NCBI GenBank assembly: GCA_025769875.1 | Contig: JAGFNK010000065.1 | Location: 62,001-126,000 of the forward strand | Reading direction: 5' to 3' | Length of the DNA stretch: 64,000 bases | Origin: Russula earlei | Taxonomy: Eukaryota > Basidiomycota > Agaricomycetes > Russulales > Russulaceae | In this document: piece by piece, positions 10,089 to 21,911 of the stretch | Numbering within the stretch: the stretch's first letter is position 1 | Layout of the letters: each line of letters begins with the position of its first letter | The notes under the pieces: model-generated | Database searches by the model: none | Seen by the model: the letters and a program-made list of their open reading frames with translations, nothing else | Told to the model about the DNA's origin: nothing | Program-made: the position numbers and the translations under genes

Positions 10089-11450
10089 ATGCCCAATAAC
10101 CCTCATCAGCAATGGGTACAATGGCGACGCCAATGGCACCAATGGCTCTATGTCATGTTAAATATGTCAACTGTTCTCCTACTTTGCTGCCAAGCATTAC
10201 TTGAGCTCCTTGAACCCCTCTATCGTCCTCCTATCCCATATCACACATCTTCATACACTGGGGCTAAGTGGGTTGAGGACCTACTCACTGGCCATCCAGA
10301 GCGCATTCAGACTGAGCTTGGGGTGCATAAAAAAGTATTTATCATCCTCCAGCGGATCCTCCAATGACTTGGTATCTCATCATCATGACACGTCCAAGTT
10401 GAAGAACAAATTGCTATCTTCCTTTATACAGCTGTCACAGGGCTGCCATCAACACATGTCGGAGAGCGTTTTCAGCAGTCACCCTGCACCATTTCAAAGT
10501 AAGTATCTCTCAGGTTTCTTTCAGATGTCGTCTGATGGATAGCTAGGTATTTTAAAAAAATTCTAGGCGTTCTCTCAAGCCCTCCCTTCTACACCACATT
10601 TGTGCGCCTTCCCAATGCTGATTCACCCCCTCACCCCTTCATCCAAAGCAACCCCAAATTCTTTCCATTTCTCAAGGACGCACTGGGTGCTATCGACGGT
10701 ACACATATTGACTGTTTTGCCACTGCTGCAGAGCGTGATGTGGCAAGGAACCACAAAGGAGGTCTCACGCAGAACTGCCTCGTGGGATGCTCATTCGACC
10801 TCCGCTTCACCTACCTGCTGACTGGTTGGGAGGGTTCCACTGCTGACGCGACACTTTTTCATGCAGCACATCATTCTGATCTTTGTGTCCCAAGGGGGAA
10901 GTATTATCTTGGTGATGCGGGTTTTGCCTCATCAGATGTACTTCTCACCCCTTATCGAGGCGTGTGGTACCATCTAGCTGAATGGGGCCATGCTCGCACA
11001 AGGTGAGTCTTTGTTGTCTTACTTTCAAGTTGTCTTACTGATGTTTGTCCAAGGCCACGCACACCCAAGGAGCTGTTCAATTTGCATCATGCCCAAGCTC
11101 GCAATGTCATTGAACGCATTTTTGGAATTCTCAAGCGGTGTTTCAAGATTCTCTCACAACCCCGCGAGTATGACATGGGAGTTCAAGCACGTGTCCCATG
11201 TGCGCTCGCAGCACTTCACAATCTTATTCACGCATATGACTCTAGGGAGATTGGCACCTTTGACAACCAAGTGGCTGACCTCCAGATGGATGCACAAGAA
11301 GAGGAAGCGCTGGCTGGTGAACTTGGAACAGGCCCTGTGACGCAGTGTGAGAGGGAGCAAGCAAATATCAGGCGAGATAAAATTGCTGATGACATGTGGG
11401 AGCAGTATCAGAGAATTCAGAGGGACCGCACAGAACGTGTTATTGAATAG
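10089..11450 (+). pseudogene. Harbinger transposase (DDE nuclease), with internal stops
   Basis: The frame starts MPNNPHQQWVQWRRQ and covers a helical N-terminal region, then the nuclease domain. First catalytic Asp: ALGAIDGTHIDCF. Second Asp: KYYLGDAGFAS. Catalytic Glu: NVIERIFGILKRCFKIL. Introns are near 10500-10555 and 11003-11053. Two TGA codons interrupt the region between LQRILQ and HVQVEEQIAIFL (about 10363-10380), where the sister copy at 59100-60448 reads on. The last exon is open to 11450. The catalytic triad is preserved, so the damage is recent or mild. Confidence 0.88.
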
Positions 11451-11770
11451 TATTTTTTTCAAAAAAAGATTTTCCATTTCCTCTTCAAAAATCTCTCGCT
11501 CCGTGTGCATGGATCCTGGGCCCTACAGTATGCCTCGGCAACATTCAGCAGACACAAGCGGACTGAGTCAGTTCCCAGTCATGGCTGCAATCACAATACG
11601 CGAATATGCAAATCACGAGCGAATAAAAACTCATATTAAAAAAAAACCTATTAATTTATAATATATGCAATGTCACTTATATCACACTGGTCACACCAGT
11701 CACTCCCGGAAAATCCTGAAATTCAAGTTCAAGTTTGAAGTTCAAGAATTCTCGGTTGGTATCATGGGCC

Positions 11771-14128
11771 TAAATGTAGTGTACCAAGAATTAAAAATTG
11801 AAATGTTGGAGATGTCAAAATTAGTACATGGTAGCTGTGCACTGAAGCTAATGGCAAAGTACCCCACCAGCCTCTTTGAATTATTGAATGTCCTCCTGTG
11901 CATAATCCATGATAAATACAGCTGTTCCCATGTCAATTTTCAACACTTCTTGCAAGTCCTGGATGGTGATGAAATTCCAGGATAGCTGAGTGATTTGGGT
12001 GAAGCCTTGTGATTTGAGCACTCTACCAAATTCTGAAAACTTTAAGCCTTTGTTGTGATTGCCCATGTATAATAGCACATGTGATTGAGATAAGATTGCA
12101 GGCAATTAATGTTGATTTTGTGTGCAAAGGCAATTGAGAAAGTCATCTGATTGATATATTTATGATGTGATCTTAGTTAATGATTTAGATAGTTTACATC
12201 TCATCTCATAGATAGCACAGCTGATGATCAGCTGTGATTTACCTTTGATTGCTCAAATTACCTACTATCATGTGTTTTCATAGCCTGCAGACTTACTTAC
12301 TTAAACAGTAGCTTACTTAGTACATCTTTCCCCTCAGTGATTGCTTACATGCACAATACTGAGGTACATTACTTTGTTATATCATGTATGTGCAGTGGAC
12401 TCAAACCTAGATAAGTGCCTTGCTTAATCTTATCTAGGTAATACATTATAGTGATTGCTTACAAGTGCAATGCTGAGTGCCTTGCTAAATCTTATCTAGC
12501 AATTCCCATGCACATACACTGCATGCGCATTTGGCCACTGCATGCATACACATTGCACACTCAATCAAATATATTAAAGTGGTCTATTAATATAACACCT
12601 TTCATATTGTGCAATGGGTTGTCCTCAAATTCTTAAAACTGTTGTTCAATCTCAACAAATATCTTGATGGCTGGTATCAGCAGCAGTGGTGCCACCTGAT
12701 TGCCTGCTGGTTGCATGCTGAGGATTTGTTGGTACTGGCCCCACTCCAGACAAAGGATGATTGGAATTGTAGTGCCATGGCCCCCATTGCACCAAAAGGA
12801 GGGTACCCTGAAGTGGGTCAGGTGATCTTGTTGAGCAAATCTTAGTCTTTCTTGCTTCATGAAGTAATATTGTTGCTGATTTCTCTTCTACAGTTGCTAT
12901 ATTCCTCACCTAGTATCCAGACCCTTCATTTGCATGTTTTAAAAATATATAATAAAGTACACACCACAGCATTTGACCAGAGCCCAACATCTTGCAAACT
13001 CAGACAGTAGCACCCTAGTTGATGATGTAGTTGGGTAACAATAGGCATCACAGCCAGCCATCTTTCTATGGTAGCCACATCACCACTTATTGCACAGTTC
13101 ATCAAGTATTTCTTCTTATTCCTTCTCAATGGGATCAATGACCAAAGTGGTTGCCGAAGTGGGATTCTTGGAGTATTGGAAATTTTGTTAGAGCTGAGTG
13201 AGCACTACAGTGTCAGTGCTCATACCTTCCCCCCCTTTCCATCTGTGTTTCCTATCTTTTTCTCTTCCATCATTCCATCTTCAAAGCAAACCATGAGATT
13301 CTTGAGAGGTCCTCACTTTGACAGCTTTCTATTTGCAAGGTGTGGAGTTACAATAAGAGCCCTCATCCTTATGATGAAAATTTCAAGTTCATTGTCATCC
13401 TCAATTGAAGTAGCAGGGGCCTTCACATTATTGTTAGACAGTTTGTATCATAGCTGCAAAACATTCGGATGCTGGCTTAACTTCTCTTCAACAGCATCAT
13501 GGTGATCTTTGAGAGTTGTGGTGGAATCAATGGAGAAAGGACTATAACTGCCATCAGATTTTCTCACAGCACAAGGAATCTTGAAGACTTGCATATGATA
13601 GGGAGTATGTTTATCAATGATGCATATCCAAACCCACCACATGTCTCTGGGTCAGTTTCATCATTATCAAAATCTGATGACTTCTTGGGCCATCTGGGAC
13701 AGTCCTACTTTTGCTCAAGGATTGTGGCTTCCCAGCTTGATTCCTCTGAACCTTTGAGGATTACCTTTTTTGACCTGGGGCATAGTGGTGGGCTGGTACT
13801 GGTTCCACCTCCATCACATCATCATCACTAGCCATACCACTTGAGGAGTTGCAGTCCTTTCAGATTTGATCATGGCTGAAACAAATGTTTTTGTTGTCTC
13901 ATATGTGCCATCACAAATGGACAGTCTGACAACTGCCATGCTACATTGAGGCTTAAATACTAGTCACAAGTCTGAGTACAAACTACAGACAATATCTCAG
14001 ACTCTTTGGACCACTCCAATTGGTTCCAAGGGGCATAAACCTGTTGTGTCAGACCTATAGGTGACTCAGGATGATTGGGGAGACTGTGGAGCAATGATAT
14101 CATAATGATATCACTTGTGGAGTGCTTA
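11771..14128. other. AT-rich repeat region, including a block shared with 61.7-62.1 kb
   Basis: About 12050-12560 is recognisably similar to 61655-62095. Both have GATTGCCCA, TTGCAGGCAATT, TTTACATCTCATCTCA, a TGATGATCA block, CTCAGTGATTGC, and a TTATCTAGGT end in the same order. This is a dispersed repeat of unknown class, possibly the 5' region of a multi-copy gene family. No open frame of interest lies in 11771-12600. The remainder holds the minus-strand gene remnant listed next. Confidence 0.5.
12600..13850 (-). pseudogene. Decayed minus-strand gene of unknown family
   Basis: Reading the minus strand from about 13830 down, protein-like pieces follow each other in several frames: KVFKIPCAVRKSDGSY with FSIDSTTTLKDHHDAVEEKL; after a stop, YKLSNNNVKAPATS with ELEIFIIRMRALIV; then KKKYLMNCAISGDVATIERW; finally a Gln-rich piece with QERLRFAQQDHLTHF. 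Acidic, low-complexity stretches separate them. The pieces look like one protein broken by stops and shifts. I do not recognise the family. It resembles accessory open frames often found beside repeats in mushroom genomes, but that is impression only. Confidence 0.4.
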
Positions 14129-14133
14129 GTGAG

Positions 14134-15095
14134 TGCATGAACCATTTCCTGGAGAGGGTCCTTGAAGGACCCTTCCTTAGTAGAGGAAACCCAGCCTCTA
14201 TGGTGCCACCCAGTTCACATGGACAAAAGGGGTGAGTAGAGGTGTCCACAATATCATGCACACATTGTCACATGAGCAATTCTCAGCACAATCAACATAC
14301 AGTAAGCCCCACTTAGTGGCAACCCTTTTAGCAATAAAGGATGGTATTATAGCCTCCCTAAGGACCCTTTAGGATGACTCTAAGTGCTCTACAAAAGGCA
14401 CTAACATAATACTAAAGACCCTACAATGTGTTATTAGACTAACTCTAATAACCATAGAATGAACTATAAAGCAATACTAAGGACCATAATAAAAGTATTA
14501 GGGTCAACTCTAAGGACCCTAATAGAACTATATAAGGGACCTTATAGGCAACTCTATTCCCTGAACCAAACTACAAGTCCTCAAATGACTGGCCCTAAAC
14601 TAATTAACAGTAAATGAATCAGGTGCTTTGCACATGTACTACAGCAATGAACACATGGACAGTAAAGGCTCTTACTCATCAATAGAAGCCTTCTTACTCA
14701 GCAGCTTACTGAGCATGACTGAGCATGCTCAGTAAGCATACCCTGACTTCTTACTCATCTGTCTATTGTGCTTGATAACAAGGTTATGACTTGTTCCCTA
14801 TTAGGCAGTTCTCTTGTAGTATATAAGCGCTCAATAAAGTAGTGGACAGTCTTCAGACTGTCCATTTGTTTACAGCACTCTCTATTCCTGGGATACTCCT
14901 TAGGGACTGTCCCCTTGTGACCACTGTGGCCTCTTCCCTGTGTAATTGCTCAATGTTACCAGTAACCATACCTCTTTGGTACCTGGTACTACTCTGGAAT
15001 CTACTTCTTGCCCACACCGTCTTAGACGTCTATTGACTCATCTTTGAACTTATCCCTCGCTCTTGAACTGGATTGTTCAACAGTGAGTCTTGACA
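14134..15095 (+). mobile_element. Solo LTR, family LTR1, copy A
   Basis: About 962 bp, starting TG(T)CATGAACC and ending GTGAGTCTTGACA, flanked by identical 5-bp target duplications GTGAG (14129-14133 and 15096-15100). It has the expected LTR promoter/terminator core TATATAAGCGCTCAATAAAG near 14821, in which a TATA box is followed closely by AATAAA. A perfect 13-bp stem CTTACTGAGCATG / CATGCTCAGTAAG lies at 14705-14736. No internal retrotransposon sequence adjoins it, so it arose by LTR-LTR recombination. Confidence 0.93.
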
Positions 15096-15396
15096 GTGAG
15101 CATATGAGGTCATACTGGAGTTGCTCAGTCAGCTATGATGTCAGTGGAGCTTATGACATCATACAGATCATTCTAGGAGCTCATTTCTATGACTCATACT
15201 TACTATGGCTCCTACTATACTAGTAGCACAGTCAAAGTGCAGTGTCATGAACCATTTCCTGGAGAGGGCCCTTGAAGGACCCTTCCTTATTAGAGGAAAC
15301 CCAGCCTCTATGATGCCACCATGTTCACACAGACAAAAGGGGTGAGTAGAGGTGTCCACAATATCATGCACACATTGTTGTGCAATTGATTCTAGG

Positions 15397-16357
15397 TGTC
15401 ATGAACCATTCTCCGGAGAGGGCCCTTGAAGGACCCTTCCTTATAGGAGGAAACCTGGTCTCTATGGTGTCACCCTGTTCACACGAGCAAAAGGGGTGAG
15501 TAGAGGTGTCCACAATATTGCGCGCGCATTGTTGCGCGAGCGATTCTCGGCACAATCGACATACAGCAAGCCCCACTTAAAGGCAACCCTTCTAGCAACA
15601 AAAGACAGTATTAGGGCCTTCCTAAGGACCCTTTGGAACGACCCTAGGAGCTCTACAATAAGCACTAACCGAGTATCAAAGGCCCTACAACGCGTTATTA
15701 GACCAACTCTAATAACTATAGAACGACTATAAGGCAATACTAAGGACCTTAATAGAAGTATTAGGGTCGACTCTAAGGACCCTAATAGAACTATATAAGG
15801 ACCTTATAAGATGACACTATTCCCTAACCAAACTACAAGTCCTCAAATGACCGGCCCTAAACTAACTAACAAGAAATGAATCAGGTGCTTACACGTGCAC
15901 TAAAGTAGTAAACACGTGGACAATGGAAGCTCTTACTCATCAAGAAAAGTCTTCTTACTCAGCAGCTTACTGAGCATGACCAAGCATGCTCAGTAAGCGT
16001 CCTCCGACTTCTTACTCATCACTCTATTGTGCTTGATAACAAGGTTATGACTTGTTCCCTATTTAGCAGTTCTCTTGTAGTATATAAGCACTCAATAAAG
16101 TAGCGGACAGTCCTCAGACTGTCCATTTGTTTACGGCACTCTCCAACCCTGGGATACTCCTTTAAGGACCGTCCCCTTGTGACTATCCTGGCCTCTTCCC
16201 TGCGTGATTGTTCAACTCTCACAGTAACAATACCTCTCTGGTATCTGTTACTACTCTGGACCCTACTTCTTGCCCACGTGGTCTTGGACGTCTATCGACT
16301 CGTCTCCGAGCTTATCCCTCGCTCTTGAACTGGATAGTTCAACAGTGAGTCTTGACA
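15397..16357 (+). mobile_element. Solo LTR, family LTR1, copy C (youngest-looking, nested in copy B)
   Basis: 961 bp, TGTCATGAACCATTCTCCGG to GTGAGTCTTGACA, flanked by identical CTAGG duplications (15392-15396 and 16358-16362). It keeps many CpG sites, such as ATTGCGCGCGCATTGTTGCG at 15518, where the other copies read CA or TG. This fits its position inside copy B as a later arrival. Confidence 0.94.
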
Positions 16358-16647
16358 CTAGGCACAATCAACATACAGCAAGCCCTACTTAGTGACAACC
16401 CTTCTAGCAATATAAGACAGTATTATAGGCTCCCTAAAGACCCTTTAGGACGACCCAAAGTGCTCTACAATAGACACTAACAAAGATACTATAGGCCCTA
16501 TAACATGTTATTAGACTGACTCTAATAACCTTAGAACAAACTACAGTATAAGGCAATACTAAGGACCTTAGTAGAAGTATTAGGGACAACTCTAAGGACC
16601 CTAATGGAACTATATAAAGGGCCTTATGGACAACTCCATTCTACAGA

Positions 16648-18240
16648 CACTGGTTGGGAGATCAACTTATGTGAATGACAAAACTGTAACATTTTGAAAA
16701 ACAAAATTTATTATTTTCATACAAATTTGTAGCAAACAATTTGTGAAAATTAATTTTATATTTTGTTACCATAAATTCCTGTTACAAAATGATGAAATAA
16801 GTAAATAATATTGACAAGATTTTAGGACATACATTATATTAAAAAACTTTTAAATTATTTTAGAATTTTGGGTGAAACATAATTGTGAAAAAATCAAAAC
16901 TGCAAAATTTGGGTTTATGAAAAAGGTGGAATAAAAATTGTGAAATTTTTGGAATTTTTGAAAAAGTTTTGTGACTTGAATAAGGATGTTAGGGAGATAA
17001 GGTTTTGTTATAATCATTGATGAGAACAAAATCTAGCCCTATAGAAAACATAATGTTATCATTTTTAATGAAGAAAGTTTTTGAATACATTCACAATTTT
17101 GTTAAAGGAAAAATTTTGACAAAACAGAATATGAAATCCTAAAGTTGTTTCATCATTTTGTCATTGGAATAAAGATGTCAGGGAGATAAAGGTTTGTTAT
17201 AATCATTCATGACAACAAAATCTAGCATTTTAGAAAACATAATGTTAACATTTTTCATGCAGAAAAATTTTGAATACATTCACAATTTTGTCAAAGGAAA
17301 AATTGTGACAAAACTGAATATGAAATCCTAAAGATGTTTTATCATTTTGTTTATAACATTTAGATATATTATGGTCAATTCTGAATGATGCTGGACATCT
17401 ATACACCACAAAAAGAGGCCATAAAGTTGTGTCACTTGTGCTGTCATGGCTCGGCACAAACTTTATGGCCTCTTTTTGTGGTGTATAGATGTCCAGCATC
17501 ATTCAGAATTGACCATAATATATCTAAATGTTATAAACAAAATGATAAAACATCTTTAGGATTTCATATTCAGTTTTGTCACAATTTTTCCTTTGACAAA
17601 ATTGTGAATGTATTCAAAATTTTTCTGCATGAAAAATGTTAACATTATGTTTTCTAAAATGCTAGATTTTGTTGTCATGAATGATTATAACAAACCTTTA
17701 TCTCCCTGACATCTTTATTCCAATGACAAAATGATGAAACAACTTTAGGATTTCATATTCTGTTTTGTCAAAATTTTTCCTTTAACAAAATTGTGAATGT
17801 ATTCAAAAACTTTCTTCATTAAAAATGATAACATTATGTTTTCTATAGGGCTAGATTTTGTTCTCATCAATGATTATAACAAAACCTTATCTCCCTAACA
17901 TCCTTATTCAAGTCACAAAACTTTTTCAAAAATTCCAAAAATTTCACAATTTTTATTCCACCTTTTTCATAAACCCAAATTTTGCAGTTTTGATTTTTTC
18001 ACAATTATGTTTCACCCTAAAATTCTAAAATAATTTAAAAGTTTTTTAATATAATGTATGTCCTAAAATCTTGTCAATATTATTTACTTATTTCATCATT
18101 TTGTAACAGGAATTTATGGTAACAAAATATAAAATTAATTTTCACAAATTGTTTGCTACAAATTTGTATGAAAATAATAAATTTTGTTTTTCAAAATGTT
18201 ACAGTTTTGTCATTCACATAAGTTGATCTCCCAACCAGTG
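16648..18240. mobile_element. Foldback element with about 785-bp inverted arms and CACTG ends
   Basis: Arms 16648-17431 and 17455-18240 are near-perfect reverse complements around a loop of about 23 bp. The ends are CACTGGTTGGGAGATCAACT and its inverse. The flanks carry a 3-bp duplication AGA (16645-16647 and 18241-18243), which agrees with the uninterrupted LTR1 sequence on either side. There is no coding capacity: the identical small frames at 17245-17502 (-) and 17385-17642 (+) are the same arm read twice. CACTG ends with a 3-bp duplication resemble the CACTA (CMC) superfamily. That class is inferred. Confidence 0.88.
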
Positions 18241-18732
18241 AGACAAAACCACAAGTCCTCAGATGACTGGCTTTTTAACTAACTAACAGTAAATGAATCA
18301 GGTGCTTTGCATGTGTACTAAGCAGTGAACATGTGGACACTAAAGGCTCTTACTCATCAATATGAGCCTTCTTACTCAGCAGCTTACTGAGCATGACTGA
18401 GCATGCTCAGTAAGCATACTCCAACTTCTTACTCATCCATCAATTGTGCTTGATAACAAGGTTATGACTTGTTCCCTATTTAGCAGTTCCCTTGTAGTGT
18501 ATAAGTGCTCAATAAAGTAGCAGACAGTCTTCAGACTGTCCATTTGATTTGTGGCATTCTATTACCGAGGGTACTCCTTTAGGACCACCCTATCCAGTAC
18601 ACTCTGGCTCTCTCCTTTTGTGATCATCTCTCACAACCAGTACCAGTCCCACTCTGGTACTTGTTACTTGTGTGAACTGTGCTCTTCACCAACTTCTTCC
18701 TTGAACTCAGTCAACTTGTCTCTGAGCTCCTA

Positions 18733-21700
18733 CTATCCCTGCGCCCTTGTTTGGACAGTGCCCATCTCTGGACACCATCAATTTCTCACATAGCTCTTAC
18801 TCAACCACTCCAATACTTTGCATACTGTATATAGTACCTTTTATCTACATACACAATAAATGTTTTTGATGAAAATTGTGTTGTGTTCAAAAATCTAAAA
18901 ATGGCTGTTTGTCACGCTTGCTGGCTGATGCCTTGTTGGAGCTCTTAGTCTGAGTTGGAGCTCTTAGTTGGTTGCAAGTTGCATGCCACTCAATGGTCAA
19001 TTAGGCCAAAAAGGGTAATTAGCAGTTAATCTTATCACACATGATGGCTCTAGCACTCTGGAGGCCTAGTGCACACAGAATTTAGTGTATCATGTCACAT
19101 CATGCTGCATCATTTTGTTGATTACCATATGCCTGCTCAGAGAAAGAGGTCTGCATACCAACAAGACAATAAAACAAGGCATGAAGGCCAAATCCAAGAG
19201 ATTATAGATGATCTCAGTGTTGGTAGATATGTTTCATTCCGATCAGCCACCAGAGCATCAGGGGTGAGTGTCTTTAAGATCTACCCATTCTGCCTCATCA
19301 AACAAGTGCTGTAGATCACATTGTCAACCCTTACAGATCGGGCCAAAGGTTGCCATCAAACCCTGAGTGTTGGTGCTGCCAAAAGACAAAAGCTTGCTCC
19401 AGATCAGGAGAGAGTGCTTGCACAATGGGCAGCTCAGCATGATTCAATGGGGATTCCATTATCCAAAGCAGACATTCAGATGCACACAACTGTCATCTCT
19501 GGCAAGACAGTTGGGAAAACATGGCTCAGGAAGTTCTTGGCAAGACATCAAGATCTATCTCTGGCAAAGCCCTCAAAGCTTGACCCCAAACATGCAAAGC
19601 ACTTCAATCCTGTGGTCATAAATCATTAATTTGATCAGCTAGATAACCTCCATGCAGAGTTTGATGGGATTCCTCCCAAACACATCTGGAACATGGATGA
19701 GAAGGGTATCCAGATGGGTGGGGGTTGGAAGAGTACTGGAAGGAAGTACTGCTTTCCAAGATTGCAGTGCACCAAACTCATCATGAAGAGTGATAACCTT
19801 GAGCTGGTAACTATCCTAGAATGTGTCTCAGCTGCTGGGGCAGTTGTTCTGCCATCATTCTGTCTTCAATCAGGCTCTACCCCAGATCTGCACAATCTAA
19901 GCAATGAGGAATGGGGAAGGTGCACACTCCGCAAGGGATCTGCCTCTTGTGATTGCTGATTAGATAACTACTCAAGCCTCTATTTCTCAGATGCTGGATG
20001 GACCAATGCAGAGAACTATCAACAATGGCTCCAGGAGGTCTTTATCCCCTTTGCAGCAGCACGTGTCATGGATTGCACAAAGCTGATTGTCCTTGCTGTG
20101 GATGGACATAGCACATATGAACACATAGATGCTAAGTGCATAATCTACAAGTTTCTCAATGATCAAGACATTGAGATCTGCACACTGTGCTTTCCATCAA
20201 AGACAACACATAAGACTCAGCCCCTTGATGTTCTTATCTTTGCCTCAGTCGATCGTAAATGGCAGGAGATCTGCAGTGCAAGCATGATCAAGGGCATCCA
20301 GATCAATCGCCATTCAGTGATCCTGATGTATATTCATGCTACACAGGAGGTATTCACTGAAAGGTTAATCAAGAACACCTTCAAGAAGGCTGGTCTCTAT
20401 CCACTCAACTGTTCTGTCTTTGGTCCTGAGGATTTTGCATCAAGCCAAGCCTCATCAACAATCACACATCTCCCTGATTCATTTCCAACATATGTCCCAT
20501 CATCAGATCCCATTGATCTGTCTGACGATGACTGGGTCCCATCACAATCTGATGCCAGTTCCAGATCTTCCAGCCCTGCTCCCAGTCTTGATCTGGGTTC
20601 TGATCCTGATCCCAATGCAGATCAAGCACATCTATAATCCAATCAAGCTGATGTTGCAGCCAAGCCATTGTCAGGATTTATGTGTGCCCTGGCAGATTTG
20701 GAATCCAAAGCAGTCAACAGGACACACTCCAAAATGGCGCATCACAATCTTATCACATCAAGACATCCACAGATCATCTCGCTTGAAGGGGATCTTGCAC
20801 TCTCCCCAGATGAACACTTATCAGAGCTGCACTCTGTCTGGCAGCAGCTCCTTGCCACTCAGGAAGCTCTGGGTCAGGCCCTTAGTCAAATTCTCTCAGC
20901 CAATGCCCATTGCACCTCAATTCACAAAGAGCTTGATATGGTCAAGGAACAACTCGAAAATAGTTGGAAATCAAATGAGCATGGATCTAAGAAGATCAAA
21001 GCATGCTTTGTCACATCTAGGGACCTCTGATCTAAATTTGATCAAGAGGATGAGGAGCAGCTACAAAAGGAAAAGGCTGCCAAAGAGAAACAAGCCCAAA
21101 ATGCAGAACATGAGCATCATCTGGAATATCAAGCCCATAATAGAGTGTTCATTGGCTGACTGTCATCCTACAAGAAGGAAGACCTCTGTGCGCTCGCAAA
21201 AGCTCTCAACATATCTGATAAGGGCACAGTACTCGGAACTGTTATCTTGGATCTCAGATCACTTTAATATTTCCCCTGATCTTCAGATCAACTCAAGGTA
21301 TTCTGGACTATTTAACAAATTGACTCGCTCTCAGAAGGACAATGAAGTAATACACCCTGAGGAGCAATCAAGAGCAGATGGCAATGAGATCTTATCATCA
21401 TTTCCAGATTAGAATCTCCATCCCTCTGCACATCTTCCGAACATGCTTGCATCTTCCAGTTCATATCACACCCCATCCTCCTCTCATACCCAACAACAAT
21501 ATCCCACAGATCATGCACCCTTACCTCTGTACCATCCCATACCTTATCCCAGCACTAAAGATCAGAACTTTCAATCTTGGTCACATTCCTTCTAGAACAA
21601 TTTCTGACTGTATTTGATCACTTATTCCTATGTATATACATTGGTGATCTAATTACTATTAGATCCTCAGAATATGTGAGATCAGTTTATCGAGTGAGTC

Positions 21701-21868
21701 TTGAGTGTGCAGCGTCCAAATGCACTTGCACATATGCACATGAGAATGTTGTATTCAACTCCTGGTGCTGGTGAAAGCTGAGAGCAACCTGGCAGGATTT
21801 GAAATTTTTGGGGTGACAGAGCATGACTGTCCAACAAGGGCGCAGTCCAAACATGGGCACAGGGATAG
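18733..21868 (+). mobile_element. Pogo-like (Tc1/mariner superfamily) transposon, decayed
   Basis: It begins CTATCCCTGCGCCCTTGTTT and ends with the approximate inverse (...CCCATG/TTTGGAC on the reverse strand), flanked by TA (18731-18732 and 21869-21870) inside LTR1-B. A 3.1 kb body with a transposase of CENP-B/pogo type fits the family. The right end repeats part of the terminal motif (GCGCCCTTGTTGGACAG) a second time. Five in-frame stops interrupt the coding region. Confidence 0.88.
19132..20637 (+). pseudogene. Pogo-type DDE transposase with CENP-B-like helix-turn-helix, interrupted by stops
   Basis: The frame begins MPAQRKRSAYQQDNKTRHEG with the N-terminal psq-like helix-turn-helix; an intron lies near 19264-19336. 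Then comes the CENP-B/Tc5-type domain (RVLAQWAAQHDSMGIPLSKA, GKTVGKTWLRKFLARHQDL). The DDE nuclease follows: first Asp in IWNMDEKGIQMGGG, second in LIVLAVDGHSTYEH, third in KTTHKTQPLDVLIF. A Ser/Asp-rich tail ends at a TAA at 20635. Stops inside the frame are TAA at about 19627 and TGA at about 19957. The same frame continues beyond 20637 for some 500 bp (LSGFMCALADLESKAV, then a Lys/Glu/Gln-rich coiled coil), so the original protein was longer. Confidence 0.87.
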
Positions 21869-21911
21869 TACCTCACTCTTGAACTGGATTGTTCAACAGT
21901 GAGTCCTGACA

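Larger units (their letters stand above)
8314..11770 (+). mobile_element. PIF/Harbinger DNA transposon, copy 1 (defective)
   Basis: The element begins GGCCCATGATACCAACCGAG and ends with the inverse. The terminal inverted repeats extend roughly 130 bp with scattered mismatches. Both flanks read TAA (8311-8313 and 11771-11773), the 3-bp TWA target duplication typical of Harbinger elements. Inside are the two genes expected for the superfamily, a Myb/SANT-like protein and a DDE nuclease, here in the same orientation. Both are broken: the first has a one-base frame break near 9590, the second two in-frame stops near 10363-10380. The element therefore cannot move on its own now but may respond to an intact relative. 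Confidence 0.93.
15243..21911 (+). mobile_element. Solo LTR, family LTR1, copy B, split by three younger insertions
   Basis: LTR sequence starts TGTCATGAACCATTTCCTGG at 15243 and ends CAGTGAGTCCTGACA at 21911. Removing LTR1-C (15397-16357), the foldback element (16648-18240) and the pogo-like element (18733-21868), each with its duplication, leaves one continuous LTR. Outer flanks are TGCAG (15238-15242) and CACAG (21912-21916). The two mismatches are both transitions, consistent with age. It belongs to a subtype with a longer 3' segment (CTTCACCAACTTC...) shared with copies D and F. Confidence 0.88.

Noticed and set aside
13801..13831. CATCATCATCAC run as a possible His-rich gene end
   Set aside because: Simple-sequence repeat at the edge of a decayed minus-strand gene; not supported as coding on the plus strand.
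17245..17642. Two near-identical 85-codon frames on opposite strands
   Set aside because: They are the same inverted arm of the foldback element read twice; no independent coding evidence.
20420..21412. 330-codon plus-strand open frame inside the pogo element
   Set aside because: It is in a different frame from the DDE transposase and its continuation, overlaps both, and has Ser/His/Ile-rich composition typical of a shadow frame.
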